Shown: piece by piece, positions 16,908 through 25,718 of the stretch
Layout of the letters: each line of letters starts with the position of its first letter
Position numbering within the stretch: the first letter of the stretch is position 1
Assembly (NCBI GenBank): GCA_937952305.1
Contig: CALFZO010000096.1
Span: forward strand, 39,657 to 103,656
Source of the DNA: an uncultured Anaerolineales bacterium
GTDB taxonomy: Bacteria; Chloroflexota; Anaerolineae; Anaerolineales; UBA6663
Direction of reading: 5' to 3'
DNA: 64,000 bases
Program-made: the position numbers and the translations under genes
The notes under the pieces: model-generated
The model's database searches: none
Seen by the model: the letters and a program-made list of their open reading frames with translations, nothing else
Told to the model about the DNA's origin: nothing

Positions 16908-19838
16908 TTACGGATCGACGCGCACGATGGTCGGGTTCGGCATGCCCGTGGACCCGCCATAGACCACACTTCCGAGGTACTTGACGCCGGAGGTGAGGCC
17001 GCTGAAGCTGAGGCTGACCGTGCCGGATTGGCCGAGCACGGCCGTGGCCGGAGCGCTGACCGTCATGTTGCCAGCGTCCGCCGAGCCCAGCACCCAGGCG
17101 AACAGGGTGAAGGGCGCCGGGCCGCCGCCGGTGTCGAAACCGTCCACCAGGACCGTGTACGTGGCCGCGGTCGGGTTGACGAAGCTGACGGCTTCGTCCG
17201 ACGTGCCGCCGGCGCTCTGGCCCACCAGCGTGGCGCCCCGGTAAACCAACAGGTCCAGGTCCGGGGCCGTGGTCTCGCTGTTGAACAGCGCGAAGCGCGC
17301 GTAGGTGGTGCCGGCCGGGACGACCACGTCATAGGTGAACGCCTCGCCGGTGTTGATGGTGTCGGCGAAGGTGACAGCCGGGACCAGGCCGCGCGGCGTG
17401 GCCGTAAAGCTGCCGTTGTAGCCGAAGGTCACGTTGTAGCTGCCTGAGACCTCCAGCGGGGCCGCCAGGGCCACCGGCCGGATGGCGATGACGCTGCGGA
17501 CGCTGTGCTTGCCGTCGTTCCAGGTCAGCGAGCCGAAGGTGTAGGCGTTCAGGGCCGCGCTCGTGCGCGTGAACGTCACGGTGTAGGTCTTGGACTGGCC
17601 CGGCCCCAGGGTGAGGGTGCTGGGCGAGACCACGACGTCGACGCCGGGCGGCGCGCTCACCGCCACCGTGTAGGTGGACTTGGCGCCGCTGACGTTGGTC
17701 ACCGTGCGCTGGACGGTCTGGATGCCGGCCATATCGCCGATGGCGATGGACGGGTAGTTGAGGTTGCTGATGTCGACGGCGATGGCCGGGCAGTGCGGAT
17801 CGCTGCTCAGGCCTTGGCCGCACATGAAGCCCATCCAGTCACGCGCGCGGGCCGCGTAGACCAGGCCGGGGTCGGCGGCCGAGGTCGGTTGCGCTTGGCC
17901 CGCGCCGTAGCCGAAGGGGTTGCCCGGGATCGGGTTGCCGGCGTTGGTCGTCTGGCCGGCCGTGGTCATCAACGCCGACTTGATCATAGCCGGCGTCCAA
18001 TCCGGGTGCCGATGCTTGAGCAGCGCCGCGAAGCCGGCCACGTGCGGGCTGGACATGGACGTGCCGCTCAGGAAGTCGAAGTCGCGCCCGGCGATGGAGG
18101 GCGAGGTGGCCGCCAGGACGTCGACGCCCGGAGCCATGATGTCGGGTTTGAGCAGGTCGCCGCCGCCGGCCAGGCTCGGCCCGCGCGACGAGAAGGAGGC
18201 CACGGCCGGCGCCTCGACGGTCACTTGCGTGCCGGGCGCGATTTGGGCCGTGGCGCCCGCGCCGGCCGAGGCGATGTAGGCCTTGACGGCCGCGCCGGCG
18301 ATTTCGTCGATGTGGATGGTGGGCAGGTAGTGGATGTCGGCGTTGAGGGAGTTGGGCGAGGTGTTGGCCAGGACCACGCCCAGGCCGCCGGCTTCCTGGA
18401 CCGCCAGGCTCTTGTTGACGCGCGCCGTCACGCCGCGGTCACAGAGCACGATCTTACCGGCCACCTTGGCCGGGTCGAGCACGGCGACGCCGCCGGTATC
18501 AACCGTCGAGTAGCACAGCCGTACTTGCTCGGCATTCGCGCCGGGCAGGCCGGCAGCCGTGGACGAGATGAGCGGCAGGGAGGCCGTGCCGTTGCCGTTG
18601 GAGATGCCGGCGTAGGTGGAGCCGTTGCCGAGCGTGACCGAGCTGGTGTAGGCGCGGTCATGCGTGCCGGCGGCCACGGTGGTGACCCACGGCGTGTTGT
18701 GGGCGACGGTGCTGGCGCCGGGGCCGTTGTTGCCGGCCGAGGCCGCCACGAACACGCCGGCCGCCGCCGCGTTCAGGAACGCGATCTCGACCGGGTCGTT
18801 GAAGGCCGTGCGGCTGCCGCTGATGGAGTAGTTGATGACGTCCACGCCGTCGGAGGTGGCGTCTTCGATGGCGGCCACCAGGTCCACCGTGGAGCCGCTG
18901 GCCGTGGCGCCGTCCACTGTGGACCACAGCGCCTTGTACATGGCGACATGGGCGCGCGGCGCCATGCCGCTGATCTGGCCCAGATCGGTGCCGAGGGTGA
19001 CGGCTTCCACGCCGTAATTGCCGGCCGCCGTGCTGCTCGTGTGCGAGCCGTGGCTGTTGTAATCACGCGCCGAGTTGTACTCCCACGGGCGGTTGGCATC
19101 GATGCCGGCGTCGCCGCCCTGACCCGCGTTGTAGTAGCGGGCGCCGATCAGTTTGTTGTTGCACAGACCGTCCGGCCAATCTTCACCGGTCTGGCAGGTG
19201 CCGGACCAGCGCGGGCCGGGCGCGCTGTAGCTGCCGTCGTCCGCGAAGCTCGGGTTCTCAGGCCAGATGCCGGAGTCGATGATGCCGACGACAATGTGCT
19301 CGCCGGCGTTGCTCGGCCCGCCCAACTGCGCCCACAAGGCGCCGGACTGCGTCAGACCCACAAAGGTCGGCGTCGTGACCGTGTCCATGTACCGGATTTC
19401 ATCCGGGATGACGGCCAGCACGCCGGGGGTGGCGGCCAGTTGGGCCGCCTGGGCGGCGGTGAGCTTGGCGGCGACACCGTTGTAGGTGTAGCGATAGTTG
19501 TACAGCCGCTGGCCGCCGACCGCCGCGATCACGGCGTTCTGGCGGTTGGTGAGGTAGCTGGCATAGCGCCGCACGTCCGTGCGGTTGGCGTTCAGGCGCT
19601 GGCCGTCCGCCACGGCGGTGGCGCGATAACCGGCCACGCCGCCGCTGTAGGTGATGACGGGCTGGTCAGCCAGCCAGACGATGTAAACACCGTTCGAGCT
19701 CTTTTCGACCGCGGGTGTAACTGGGCCGTCCTGGGCCCGGACGCCGGCGGGGACCGACAGGCCCAGCGCCAGCAGCGCGACAAAGACCAGGCGCGCCAGG
19801 GACGCCAGCGGCTTGCGCAGTGGATGATGCTGCGACAT
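16908..19838 (-). CDS. secreted subtilisin-like serine protease (S8, PA-domain type)
   Basis: The ATG at 19838 has AAGGAG upstream and gives a signal peptide ending near VRAQD. An I9 propeptide (GVYIVWLADQPVITY) and the peptidase S8 domain follow, with the triad Asp in VGIIDSGIWPE, His in NSHGSHTSSTAAGN and Ser in SGTSMSSPHVAG. A PA domain is inserted before the Ser (GKIVLCDRGVTARVNKS). A fibronectin-III-like subtilase domain and a C-terminal pre-peptidase-like domain complete about 976 residues. The PA insertion and the LNYPSIAI motif of the Fn3 domain are those of cucumisin-like (plant-type) subtilases, also known in bacteria. It is an extracellular broad-specificity protease. Confidence 0.96.
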   Translation of the reverse strand: MSQHHPLRKPLASLARLVFVALLALGLSVPAGVRAQDGPVTPAVEKSSNGVYIVWLADQPVITYSGGVAGYRATAVADGQRLNANRTDVRRYASYLTNRQNAVIAAVGGQRLYNYRYTYNGVAAKLTAAQAAQLAATPGVLAVIPDEIRYMDTVTTPTFVGLTQSGALWAQLGGPSNAGEHIVVGIIDSGIWPENPSFADDGSYSAPGPRWSGTCQTGEDWPDGLCNNKLIGARYYNAGQGGDAGIDANRPWEYNSARDYNSHGSHTSSTAAGNYGVEAVTLGTDLGQISGMAPRAHVAMYKALWSTVDGATASGSTVDLVAAIEDATSDGVDVINYSISGSRTAFNDPVEIAFLNAAAAGVFVAASAGNNGPGASTVAHNTPWVTTVAAGTHDRAYTSSVTLGNGSTYAGISNGNGTASLPLISSTAAGLPGANAEQVRLCYSTVDTGGVAVLDPAKVAGKIVLCDRGVTARVNKSLAVQEAGGLGVVLANTSPNSLNADIHYLPTIHIDEIAGAAVKAYIASAGAGATAQIAPGTQVTVEAPAVASFSSRGPSLAGGGDLLKPDIMAPGVDVLAATSPSIAGRDFDFLSGTSMSSPHVAGFAALLKHRHPDWTPAMIKSALMTTAGQTTNAGNPIPGNPFGYGAGQAQPTSAADPGLVYAARARDWMGFMCGQGLSSDPHCPAIAVDISNLNYPSIAIGDMAGIQTVQRTVTNVSGAKSTYTVAVSAPPGVDVVVSPSTLTLGPGQSKTYTVTFTRTSAALNAYTFGSLTWNDGKHSVRSVIAIRPVALAAPLEVSGSYNVTFGYNGSFTATPRGLVPAVTFADTINTGEAFTYDVVVPAGTTYARFALFNSETTAPDLDLLVYRGATLVGQSAGGTSDEAVSFVNPTAATYTVLVDGFDTGGGPAPFTLFAWVLGSADAGNMTVSAPATAVLGQSGTVSLSFSGLTSGVKYLGSVVYGGSTGMPNPTIVRVDP

Positions 19839-20248
19839 TGCTTCGGATCTCCTTATCCTCAGATTGCGGTGAGAGAGAAGCGCCAAAAATCAAGGACGTG
19901 GGCCGTGCTATCCTGTTCACGGGACGACAGCACCGGCGCGGGGGTCGGAGCCGTCCCAACGGGGTGGGGTGCCAGCCCGGCAAGAGAGATAAGGCGGATC
20001 ACCTCCTGGTCGACGTCACTCTGCGGGCGAACGAACGACCCAGTGACGACGGACGCGAATCAGGACCAGGCCCTGCCGACGGCTGGGTCCGGCAACGGGA
20101 GAGGCACAAGCGGGCAAAGCCAAAACGACTGCCGTGAGTTCTGGCAGCTGCGCTTGGTTGGCGCTGGCGCACGCGGCTTTGTCCTGGGGATAACGCACCT
20201 GCCCCGTTTGTCTCGCGTTAGTTATGAATTGGTTGGCGAATCAGAGAC
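19839..20248 (-). other. long 5' leader of the subtilase mRNA
   Basis: The promoter at 20282-20255 implies a leader of about 410 nt. It contains inverted repeats (TTTGTCTC...GAGACAAA across 20207-20251; TAACGC...GCGTTA; GGGACG...CGTCCC). There is a possible 60-codon ORF (GTG 20198 to stop 20016) and, after it, a 12-nt perfect complement of the usual 16S rRNA tail (AGGAGGTGATCC, 20007-19996) that is not placed before a good start codon. I recognise no riboswitch family. Confidence 0.55.
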
Positions 20249-20254
20249 AAAATG

Positions 20255-20282
20255 ATTATAGCCCCAGCCGGATAACTGTCAA
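20255..20282 (-). promoter_or_regulatory. consensus sigma-70-type promoter for the subtilase gene
   Basis: TTGACA (20282-20277), 16-bp spacer, TATAAT (20260-20255): a perfect match to both hexamers, rare in this GC-rich window. The -35 is part of a direct repeat of GGTTGACA with 16-bp period, so a regulator may overlap it. Confidence 0.8.
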
Positions 20283-20319
20283 CCTAACGGTTTGTCAACC
20301 GACGCCGGGCTCAAACACA

Positions 20320-20354
20320 ACAACACCCGCCGCTGCCTCAGCGACGGGTGTTGT
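20320..20354 (-). terminator. intrinsic terminator of the HtrA-like operon
   Basis: The 15-bp arms ACAACACCCG(T)CGCT / AGCG(G)CGGGTGTTGT form a stem with one U.G pair on the minus strand around GAGGC, followed by TTGTGTTTG. It lies 25 bp after the protease stop. Confidence 0.85.
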
Positions 20355-20378
20355 GATTGGGTCAAGCGGGTGAGGCGT

Positions 20379-20963
20379 TTAGAGCCCGAGCCGTTCGCGC
20401 AGAAAGGCGCGTACGACGTTGACCGGCACGGCCCCGCCGGCCTCCGGGCCGGTCATGATCGTATTGACGCCGATCAGGCGTCCGCGCGCATCCACGAGCG
20501 GCCCGCCGGAGTTGCCTGGGCGCAGCCGCAGCGCCACGGCCACCCAATCGCGTCCGCGCGCCTGTTCGGGCAGGGCTGTGCCGCGGCCGATGACGACGCC
20601 GGCCGTGGCCGCGCCGGTGACGCCAAACGGATGCCCGACGGCAAAGGCCCACTCGCCCGGCTGCAGGCTGTCCGAGTCGCCCAGGGGCATGGCCGGCAGG
20701 CCGTCCGCGTCCACGCGCAGCGCGGCGACATCGCGCTCCGGGTCGTGGGCCAGGACGCGGGCCGGCAGTGTGCGGCCGTCCGGCAAGGTGACGCGCAGGT
20801 GCTGGCGCCGCACGACGTGGGCGTTGGTGATGATCAGGCCGTCGGCGCTCCAGAGAATGCCGGCGCCCTCGCCCTGCCGGCCGTTGCTGATCTGCACCAG
20901 GCTGCGCCGGGTCCGCGCCACCGCGTCCGACATCTCCCGGCTGAGTTGTTGCAGCAGGTTCAT
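20379..20963 (-). CDS. trypsin-like (HtrA-type) protease without PDZ domain
   Basis: The 194-residue protein is only the protease domain: His in TNAHVV, Asp in DPERDVAALRV, Ser in RPGNSGGPLVD. Start MNLLQQLS (20963) is supported by GGAGGG; earlier in-frame codons lie inside the upstream gene. No signal peptide, membrane helix or PDZ domain is present, although most DegP/HtrA proteins are exported. It follows its larger relative by 23 bp, so the two are co-transcribed. It could be cytoplasmic quality control or leaderless secretion. Confidence 0.9.
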   Translation of the reverse strand: MNLLQQLSREMSDAVARTRRSLVQISNGRQGEGAGILWSADGLIITNAHVVRRQHLRVTLPDGRTLPARVLAHDPERDVAALRVDADGLPAMPLGDSDSLQPGEWAFAVGHPFGVTGAATAGVVIGRGTALPEQARGRDWVAVALRLRPGNSGGPLVDARGRLIGVNTIMTGPEAGGAVPVNVVRAFLRERLGL

Positions 20964-20986
20964 GACATTGCCCTCCGGGTGAGCGC

Positions 20987-21883
20987 TCAGGCCGGCCGCT
21001 CGCCCACCCACACCTCCAGCGCCTGCAGCTGTCCGGCGCGCACGATCTGCGCCGGCACACGCCGACCCACGCGGTCTTCGCCCAGGGCCGCCAACAGGCT
21101 CTCCAGACTCGGCACTGGCCGGCCGTCGAGCGTCACGAGCGTGTCGCCCTGGAGCAGACCGCCGCGCTCGGCCGGGCCGCCCGGCTCAACGTTCATCAAC
21201 AGCAGCCCGCCCGCCTGCCCGGTGGCCGGGCGCAGCGCCTCCGGCAGGCGCACCGGCTGCGCACCGATGCCCAGATAGCCGCGGCGCACGCGGCCGTGCT
21301 TCACCAGCGCCGCCACCGTCTGACGCACAGTGTCCACCGTGACGGCCACGCTCAGCCCGCGCGCCAGCGTTGAGCTGGTCAGTCCGGCGACCCGCGCTTC
21401 GGCGTCCACCAGCGGCCCGCCGGAGAAGCCCGGGAACATCACCACGTCGGTCTGCAGGTAGCGATCGATGAAACCACCCGCCGGTGTGCGCCAGCCTTCC
21501 TCCAGAGCGCTGATCACGCCCAGCGTCGCCAACCCGCGCTCGCCCGGCCGGCCCAGCGCCAACACCAGCGCGCCCACCTCCAGCGTGGCCGGCGCGGCCC
21601 ATTCGGCCGGTTTCAGGCCGCCGGCCTCCGCCTGAACCACGGCAACATCCACGCCCGCGTCGCGCCCGACTACGCGGGCGGCCACGCTCTGTCCATCCGG
21701 CAGGCCGACGCGCACCGTGTCGCGCTCTAGCACGTGCGCGGCCGTGACGATCAGGCCGTCGGCCGACCACACCACGCCGCTGCCGGGCAGACGGTCGCGG
21801 CCCTCCACGCGGACCACGCTCTGGCCGGCGGCGGCCACGGTCTCCACCAGCGCCTGCGAGAACTGGGCGAGCAATTCACTCAT
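20987..21883 (-). CDS. HtrA-like protease with one PDZ domain
   Basis: The 298-residue protein starts at ATG 21883 (AGGAGG at 6 bp). The protease triad is His in TAAHVL, Asp in GVDVAVV and Ser in PGFSGGPLVD. The PDZ domain is about residues 195-290 (GYLGIGAQPV, then GDTLVTLDGRPV). Like its neighbour it has no signal peptide. The N-terminal helices of the two proteins resemble each other (MSELLAQFSQALVE and MNLLQQLSREMSDAV), which suggests gene duplication and loss or gain of the PDZ domain. Confidence 0.92.
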   Translation of the reverse strand: MSELLAQFSQALVETVAAAGQSVVRVEGRDRLPGSGVVWSADGLIVTAAHVLERDTVRVGLPDGQSVAARVVGRDAGVDVAVVQAEAGGLKPAEWAAPATLEVGALVLALGRPGERGLATLGVISALEEGWRTPAGGFIDRYLQTDVVMFPGFSGGPLVDAEARVAGLTSSTLARGLSVAVTVDTVRQTVAALVKHGRVRRGYLGIGAQPVRLPEALRPATGQAGGLLLMNVEPGGPAERGGLLQGDTLVTLDGRPVPSLESLLAALGEDRVGRRVPAQIVRAGQLQALEVWVGERPA

Positions 21884-21978
21884 CGTTTGCCTCCTGCGGC
21901 GTGCGATCAGGTGACCGGCCGCCGTAGGCGAAAGATAGCGCGGGCCGATCGGCGCGGCTACTCCCCGCTCGCGGAGGC

Positions 21979-22006
21979 GCGGCCCTAGCCGAAGAGCTAG
22001 GCCCGC
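21979..22006. other. hairpin between divergent genes
   Basis: GCGGCCCTAGC / GCTAGGCCCGC arms with one mismatch around CGAAGA, in the 173-bp gap between the HtrA-like gene (minus) and the amine oxidase (plus). It is not followed by a T-run, so it may be a cruciform, an operator or a leader hairpin. Confidence 0.35.
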
Positions 22007-22056
22007 GCGGCCGGTGGGGTATACTCCGGCGCGCCACGCCGTTTCAGGAGAAACTT

Positions 22057-23427
22057 GTGTCTCGAACACTGCCGCCGTCAGTCATCGTCATCGGCGCCGG
22101 GCTGGCTGGCCTGGCCGCCGCGCGGGACTTGCACCGCGCCGGCCTGCGCGTCACCGTGCTGGAGGCGCGCGCACGGGTGGGGGGCCGCGTGCTGACCTTC
22201 CGCGAGCCTTTCCAGGACGGCCAGTACGCCGAGGCCGGCGGCGAGTTCATCGACGACGATCACCACCGGATGCGTGAGCTGGCGCGCGAGTTCGGCCTGA
22301 CGGTGGAGCCGGTGGCGGCCGGCTGGGTGGCGCCGGAGGAGTGGGCGATTTTCCAGGGCCACAGCGCCCGCGTCCGGGAGACCGCAGTCTGGGGCTATGA
22401 TCTGGAGGCCGCCGTGGACCGCCTCTGGGCGGAGCTGGCGCGCCTCGGGGCGCAGGTGCCGGACCCGGCCCGCCCAGACCAGGCGCCGGACGCCGTCGGC
22501 CTGGACCGGCGTTCGGCGGCCGAATGGCTGCAAGCGCTCGACGCGCCAGACATCGCCAAACGGCACTTCGCCGCGCACCTGCGCGCTGAGTACACGGTGG
22601 AGGCCGATCGCTTTTCGCTCCTGGATTTGGCCCGCAACGCGGCGCTGTACTATCGCGACCCGGCGGCCGAACGCGGCTCTGGCCGGATCCGTGGCGGCAA
22701 CGATCTCTTGCCGCGCGCGCTGGCGGCGGCCCTGCCAGAGGTCCGTCTGAGCGCGCCGGTGACGCGCGTGGCGGCGGGTGAGGCCGGCGTAACCGTGACC
22801 TGCCTGTCCGCGGGCCGCCCCGAGTCTTTGGCGGCCGACTATGCGATCCTGGCGATCCCGCTGCCGGCGGCGCGCGCCATCACGTTCGAGCCGCCGCTGC
22901 CGTCCGCGCAGGCCGCTCTGCTCACCGGCATCTCGTACGGCTTGGTCATCAAGGTCGTGATCCAGTATCGGCGGCGCTGGTGGCGGGAGCGCGCCTGGAA
23001 CGGCCATCTGATCGGCGATGGGCCGCTGGCGTGCACCTGGGAGCCCACGAGCGAACAGGCCGGCGGCCGCGGCCTGCTGACGGTGTATTCCGGCGGCGAA
23101 CCTGGCGCGGTGTTGACCCGGCTAGACGACGACGCGCGCGTGGCAGCGGTGCGGGCCGCTCTGGAGCGGCATTTTCCGGAGTCGGCGCCTTTAGCCGAAC
23201 AGACCGCCACGATCGCGTGGCCGCGCGAGCCTTTCTCGGGCGGCGCCTACATGGCGCTGGCGCCCGGCGAGGTGACGCGCCACTGGGAGACCCTCTTCAC
23301 GCCGGCCGGACGCCTTTACTTCGCTGGCGAACATGCCGCCGTGGTGCAGGGCTACATGGAGGGCGCGGTCGAGAGCGGCCAGCGGGTGGCCGCCGAGATC
23401 GTCGCGCGGGCCGGTCACGGAGGGTGA
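22057..23427 (+). CDS. FAD-dependent amine oxidase family protein
   Basis: The 456-residue protein starts at GTG 22057 with CAGGAG 6 bp upstream. It has an N-terminal Rossmann FAD motif (VIGAGLAGLAAARDL, then LEARARVGGRV) and the C-terminal flavin-binding stretch LYFAGEHAAVVQGYMEGAVESG. Both are typical of flavin monoamine oxidases. The substrate amine is not predictable. A second flavin oxidase begins 10 bp after its stop, so the two are probably used together. Confidence 0.92.
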   Translation: MSRTLPPSVIVIGAGLAGLAAARDLHRAGLRVTVLEARARVGGRVLTFREPFQDGQYAEAGGEFIDDDHHRMRELAREFGLTVEPVAAGWVAPEEWAIFQGHSARVRETAVWGYDLEAAVDRLWAELARLGAQVPDPARPDQAPDAVGLDRRSAAEWLQALDAPDIAKRHFAAHLRAEYTVEADRFSLLDLARNAALYYRDPAAERGSGRIRGGNDLLPRALAAALPEVRLSAPVTRVAAGEAGVTVTCLSAGRPESLAADYAILAIPLPAARAITFEPPLPSAQAALLTGISYGLVIKVVIQYRRRWWRERAWNGHLIGDGPLACTWEPTSEQAGGRGLLTVYSGGEPGAVLTRLDDDARVAAVRAALERHFPESAPLAEQTATIAWPREPFSGGAYMALAPGEVTRHWETLFTPAGRLYFAGEHAAVVQGYMEGAVESGQRVAAEIVARAGHGG

Positions 23428-23437
23428 GGTGAACACG

Positions 23438-24799
23438 ATGACGCAACCGATAGTCATCTGCGGGGCCGGCATTGCCGGAGTGGCGACCGCCTATCACCTG
23501 GCCGTCGTCCACGCCCGGCCAGTGGTGCTGGTGGACGAACGGCCGCCCCTGTCTTTGACCAGCGACAAATCCACCGAGGCCTACCGCAACTGGTGGCCCG
23601 GCCCGGGCGCGGCGATGGTGCAGTTCATGAACCGCAGCGTCACGCTGCTGGAGACCTGGGCGCGCGCCACCGGTAACCGGTTCCATCTCAACCGGCGCGG
23701 CTACGTTTATGCCACCGCCGACGCGGCCGGCCTGACGGCCCGGCTGATGGCTGCCCGCGCGATCGCGGCCCTGGGCGCCGGCGAATTGCGCGTCTACGAG
23801 GCCGGCGCCTCCAGCCAGAGCTATCAACCCTCCGAGCCGGACGGCTTTGAAGGCGGCCCGAGCGGCGCCGACCTGATCCTCGACCGCAGCCTGATCCGGC
23901 GGCATTTTCCGTATCTGAACGCCGCCACGGCCGCCGTCTTGCACGCGCGGCGGGCGGGTTGGTTCAGCGCCCAGCAGTTGGGGATGTGGCTGTTGGAGCA
24001 GGCGCGCGCGCACGGCGCGCAGCTGGTGGCGGCGCGGGTGGTGGGCGTCGACACCGACGCGGCCGGCGTGAGCGGCGTGCGGTTAAGCACCGGGGAGCGG
24101 CTGGCGACGCGCTGCTTCGTCGACGCGGCCGGGCCCTTCCTGACCGAAGTGGCGCGGCTGGTGGGCGTCGACCTGCCCGTGTTCTCGGAGCGCCACCTCA
24201 AGCTCAACTTCGCGGACACGCTGGGCGTGATCCCGCGCGAAGCCCCGCTCTTGATCTGGGATGACCCGCAACGCGTGGACTGGACGGAGGACGAGCGCGC
24301 GGCGCTGGCCGAGGACGCGGAGTCGGCCTGGCTGTTGCGGCCGTTCCCGGCCGGCGTCCACGTCCGGCCGGATGGGCCGGCGGGCAGCCCGATCCGCCTG
24401 ATGCTCTGGGACTATCATCGGCACCCGGTCGAGCCGGTGCTGCCGCCCGAGCCGGACGAGTTCTTCCCAGAGCTGGTCCTGCGCGGGCTGGCGACGATGG
24501 TGCCGGGTCTGCGCGCCTACTACGGCCGCGCGCCGAAGCCGGTGGTGGATGGCGGCTACTACACCAAGACGCCCGAGAATCGGCCGCTCATCGGGCCGCT
24601 GCCCGTGCCCGGCGCCTACCTGATCGGGGCCTTGTCCGGCTATGGGTTGATGGCGGCGCCGGCGGCCGGCGAGTTGCTGGCCGCGCACATCACCGGCGGC
24701 CCGCTGCCCGGCTACGCGGGCGCGCTGCGGCTGGACCGGTACGCCGACCCGGCCTATCAGGCGCTGTTGGCGGAATGGGGAAGCGGCGGGCAGTTGTGA
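23438..24799 (+). CDS. DAO-family FAD-dependent oxidoreductase
   Basis: About 453 residues. The N-terminal dinucleotide motif is IVICGAGIAGVATAYHL, followed by VVLVDERPP, and the C-terminal motif LIGALSGYGLMAAPAAGELLA places it in the D-amino-acid oxidase / sarcosine oxidase / glycerol-3-phosphate dehydrogenase fold. The SDKSTEAYRNWW stretch resembles dimethylglycine/sarcosine-type members. Start ATG 23438 is preferred over GTG 23429 by ribosome-site spacing. It converges on the aldolase gene, which ends 10 bp away. Confidence 0.9.
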   Translation: MTQPIVICGAGIAGVATAYHLAVVHARPVVLVDERPPLSLTSDKSTEAYRNWWPGPGAAMVQFMNRSVTLLETWARATGNRFHLNRRGYVYATADAAGLTARLMAARAIAALGAGELRVYEAGASSQSYQPSEPDGFEGGPSGADLILDRSLIRRHFPYLNAATAAVLHARRAGWFSAQQLGMWLLEQARAHGAQLVAARVVGVDTDAAGVSGVRLSTGERLATRCFVDAAGPFLTEVARLVGVDLPVFSERHLKLNFADTLGVIPREAPLLIWDDPQRVDWTEDERAALAEDAESAWLLRPFPAGVHVRPDGPAGSPIRLMLWDYHRHPVEPVLPPEPDEFFPELVLRGLATMVPGLRAYYGRAPKPVVDGGYYTKTPENRPLIGPLPVPGAYLIGALSGYGLMAAPAAGELLAAHITGGPLPGYAGALRLDRYADPAYQALLAEWGSGGQL

Positions 24800-24809
24800 G
24801 GCTCGCTAT

Positions 24810-25715
24810 TCAGGCGGCGGGCAGCAGGCCGGCGCGTTCCAGGCTGGCGCGCAGCGCCGCTCGTTCGTCATCGCCCAGCGGCAGCAGCGGCAGGCGCGGC
24901 CGGCCGCCGCGGTAACCGAGCAGGTCCATGGCCGCCTTCAGGCCGGCCACGCCGAAGCGCGCCGTCACAGCGCTGTTGGCGTCGATCAGCGGCTGTTGCC
25001 CGGCCCGCGCCCCGGCCAGGTCCCCGGCCTGGAAGCGCGTGTACAACTCGAACAACGGCCTGGCCGCGATATTGGCCAGCGCCATCACGCCGCCCACACC
25101 GCCCACCGCCAGCGTCGCCAGCAGGAAGCCGGCCGAGCCAGCCAGCACCTGGAAGTCCGGCCCGCACTCGTAGACCATCTGCCCGATCTTGGTGATATCG
25201 CCGCCGCTGTCCTTGAGACCCAGGATGTTGGGATGGCCGGCCAGCCGAGCCACGCTGGCCGCCGGCAGGTCCACACCGGTGTTGGCGGGCACACTGTAGA
25301 GCAGGATCGGGATCGGCGCCGCGTCCGCCACGGCGCGGTAGTGGGCCTCCAGCGCGGCCGGCGTCATCTTGGCCCGGAAATAGCCGGGCGTGACCACGAT
25401 GGCGACATCGGCGCCGAGGGCGGCCATGCGCTCGGTCAGGTCGCTGGTGCCGCGCGTGGTCTCCAGGCCGGTGCCCGCGATCAGCAGGCGGCCGGGCGCG
25501 GTGACGGCCCGGGCGGCACGCACCACCTCCAGCCGCTCTGCAATGGTCAACGACGAGAACTCGCCGTTAGAGCCGCCCAGCACATAGCCGGCCAGCGGTT
25601 CCTGGTTCAGGCGCTGCAGGTTGAACTGCAGGCCGTCCAGGTCGACGGCGCCGCTGTCCGTGAACGGGGTCGCGACGGGCGGGAAGATGCCGGCCAGGGA
25701 AGGGTGGTTGGTCAT
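24810..25715 (-). CDS. DapA-superfamily aldolase, 4-hydroxy-2-oxoglutarate aldolase-like
   Basis: The 301-residue TIM-barrel protein has the Schiff-base Lys168 (GLKDSGGD) and catalytic Tyr140 (LLYSVPANTG). From memory, the stretches GGSNGEF, ERLEVV, SVPANTG and FQVLAGSAGFL match animal HOGA1 (4-hydroxy-2-oxoglutarate aldolase) better than DapA itself, so cleavage of a 2-oxo-4-hydroxy acid to pyruvate plus an aldehyde is a reasonable guess. KDG aldolase or N-acetylneuraminate lyase activity are alternatives. It shares a strand with the aminotransferase and ROK kinase upstream. Confidence 0.88.
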   Translation of the reverse strand: MTNHPSLAGIFPPVATPFTDSGAVDLDGLQFNLQRLNQEPLAGYVLGGSNGEFSSLTIAERLEVVRAARAVTAPGRLLIAGTGLETTRGTSDLTERMAALGADVAIVVTPGYFRAKMTPAALEAHYRAVADAAPIPILLYSVPANTGVDLPAASVARLAGHPNILGLKDSGGDITKIGQMVYECGPDFQVLAGSAGFLLATLAVGGVGGVMALANIAARPLFELYTRFQAGDLAGARAGQQPLIDANSAVTARFGVAGLKAAMDLLGYRGGRPRLPLLPLGDDERAALRASLERAGLLPAA

Positions 25716-25718
25716 CGC

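Noticed and set aside
19981..20010. 16S rRNA 3' end fragment on the plus strand
   Set aside because: Only the last 12 bases match; the preceding helix 45 sequence is absent.
17505..20255. 916-codon open frame on the plus strand opposite the subtilase
   Set aside because: It is the antisense shadow of a clear protease gene: low complexity, rich in Arg/Gly/Ala/His, without any family motif. GC-rich third positions leave such frames open.
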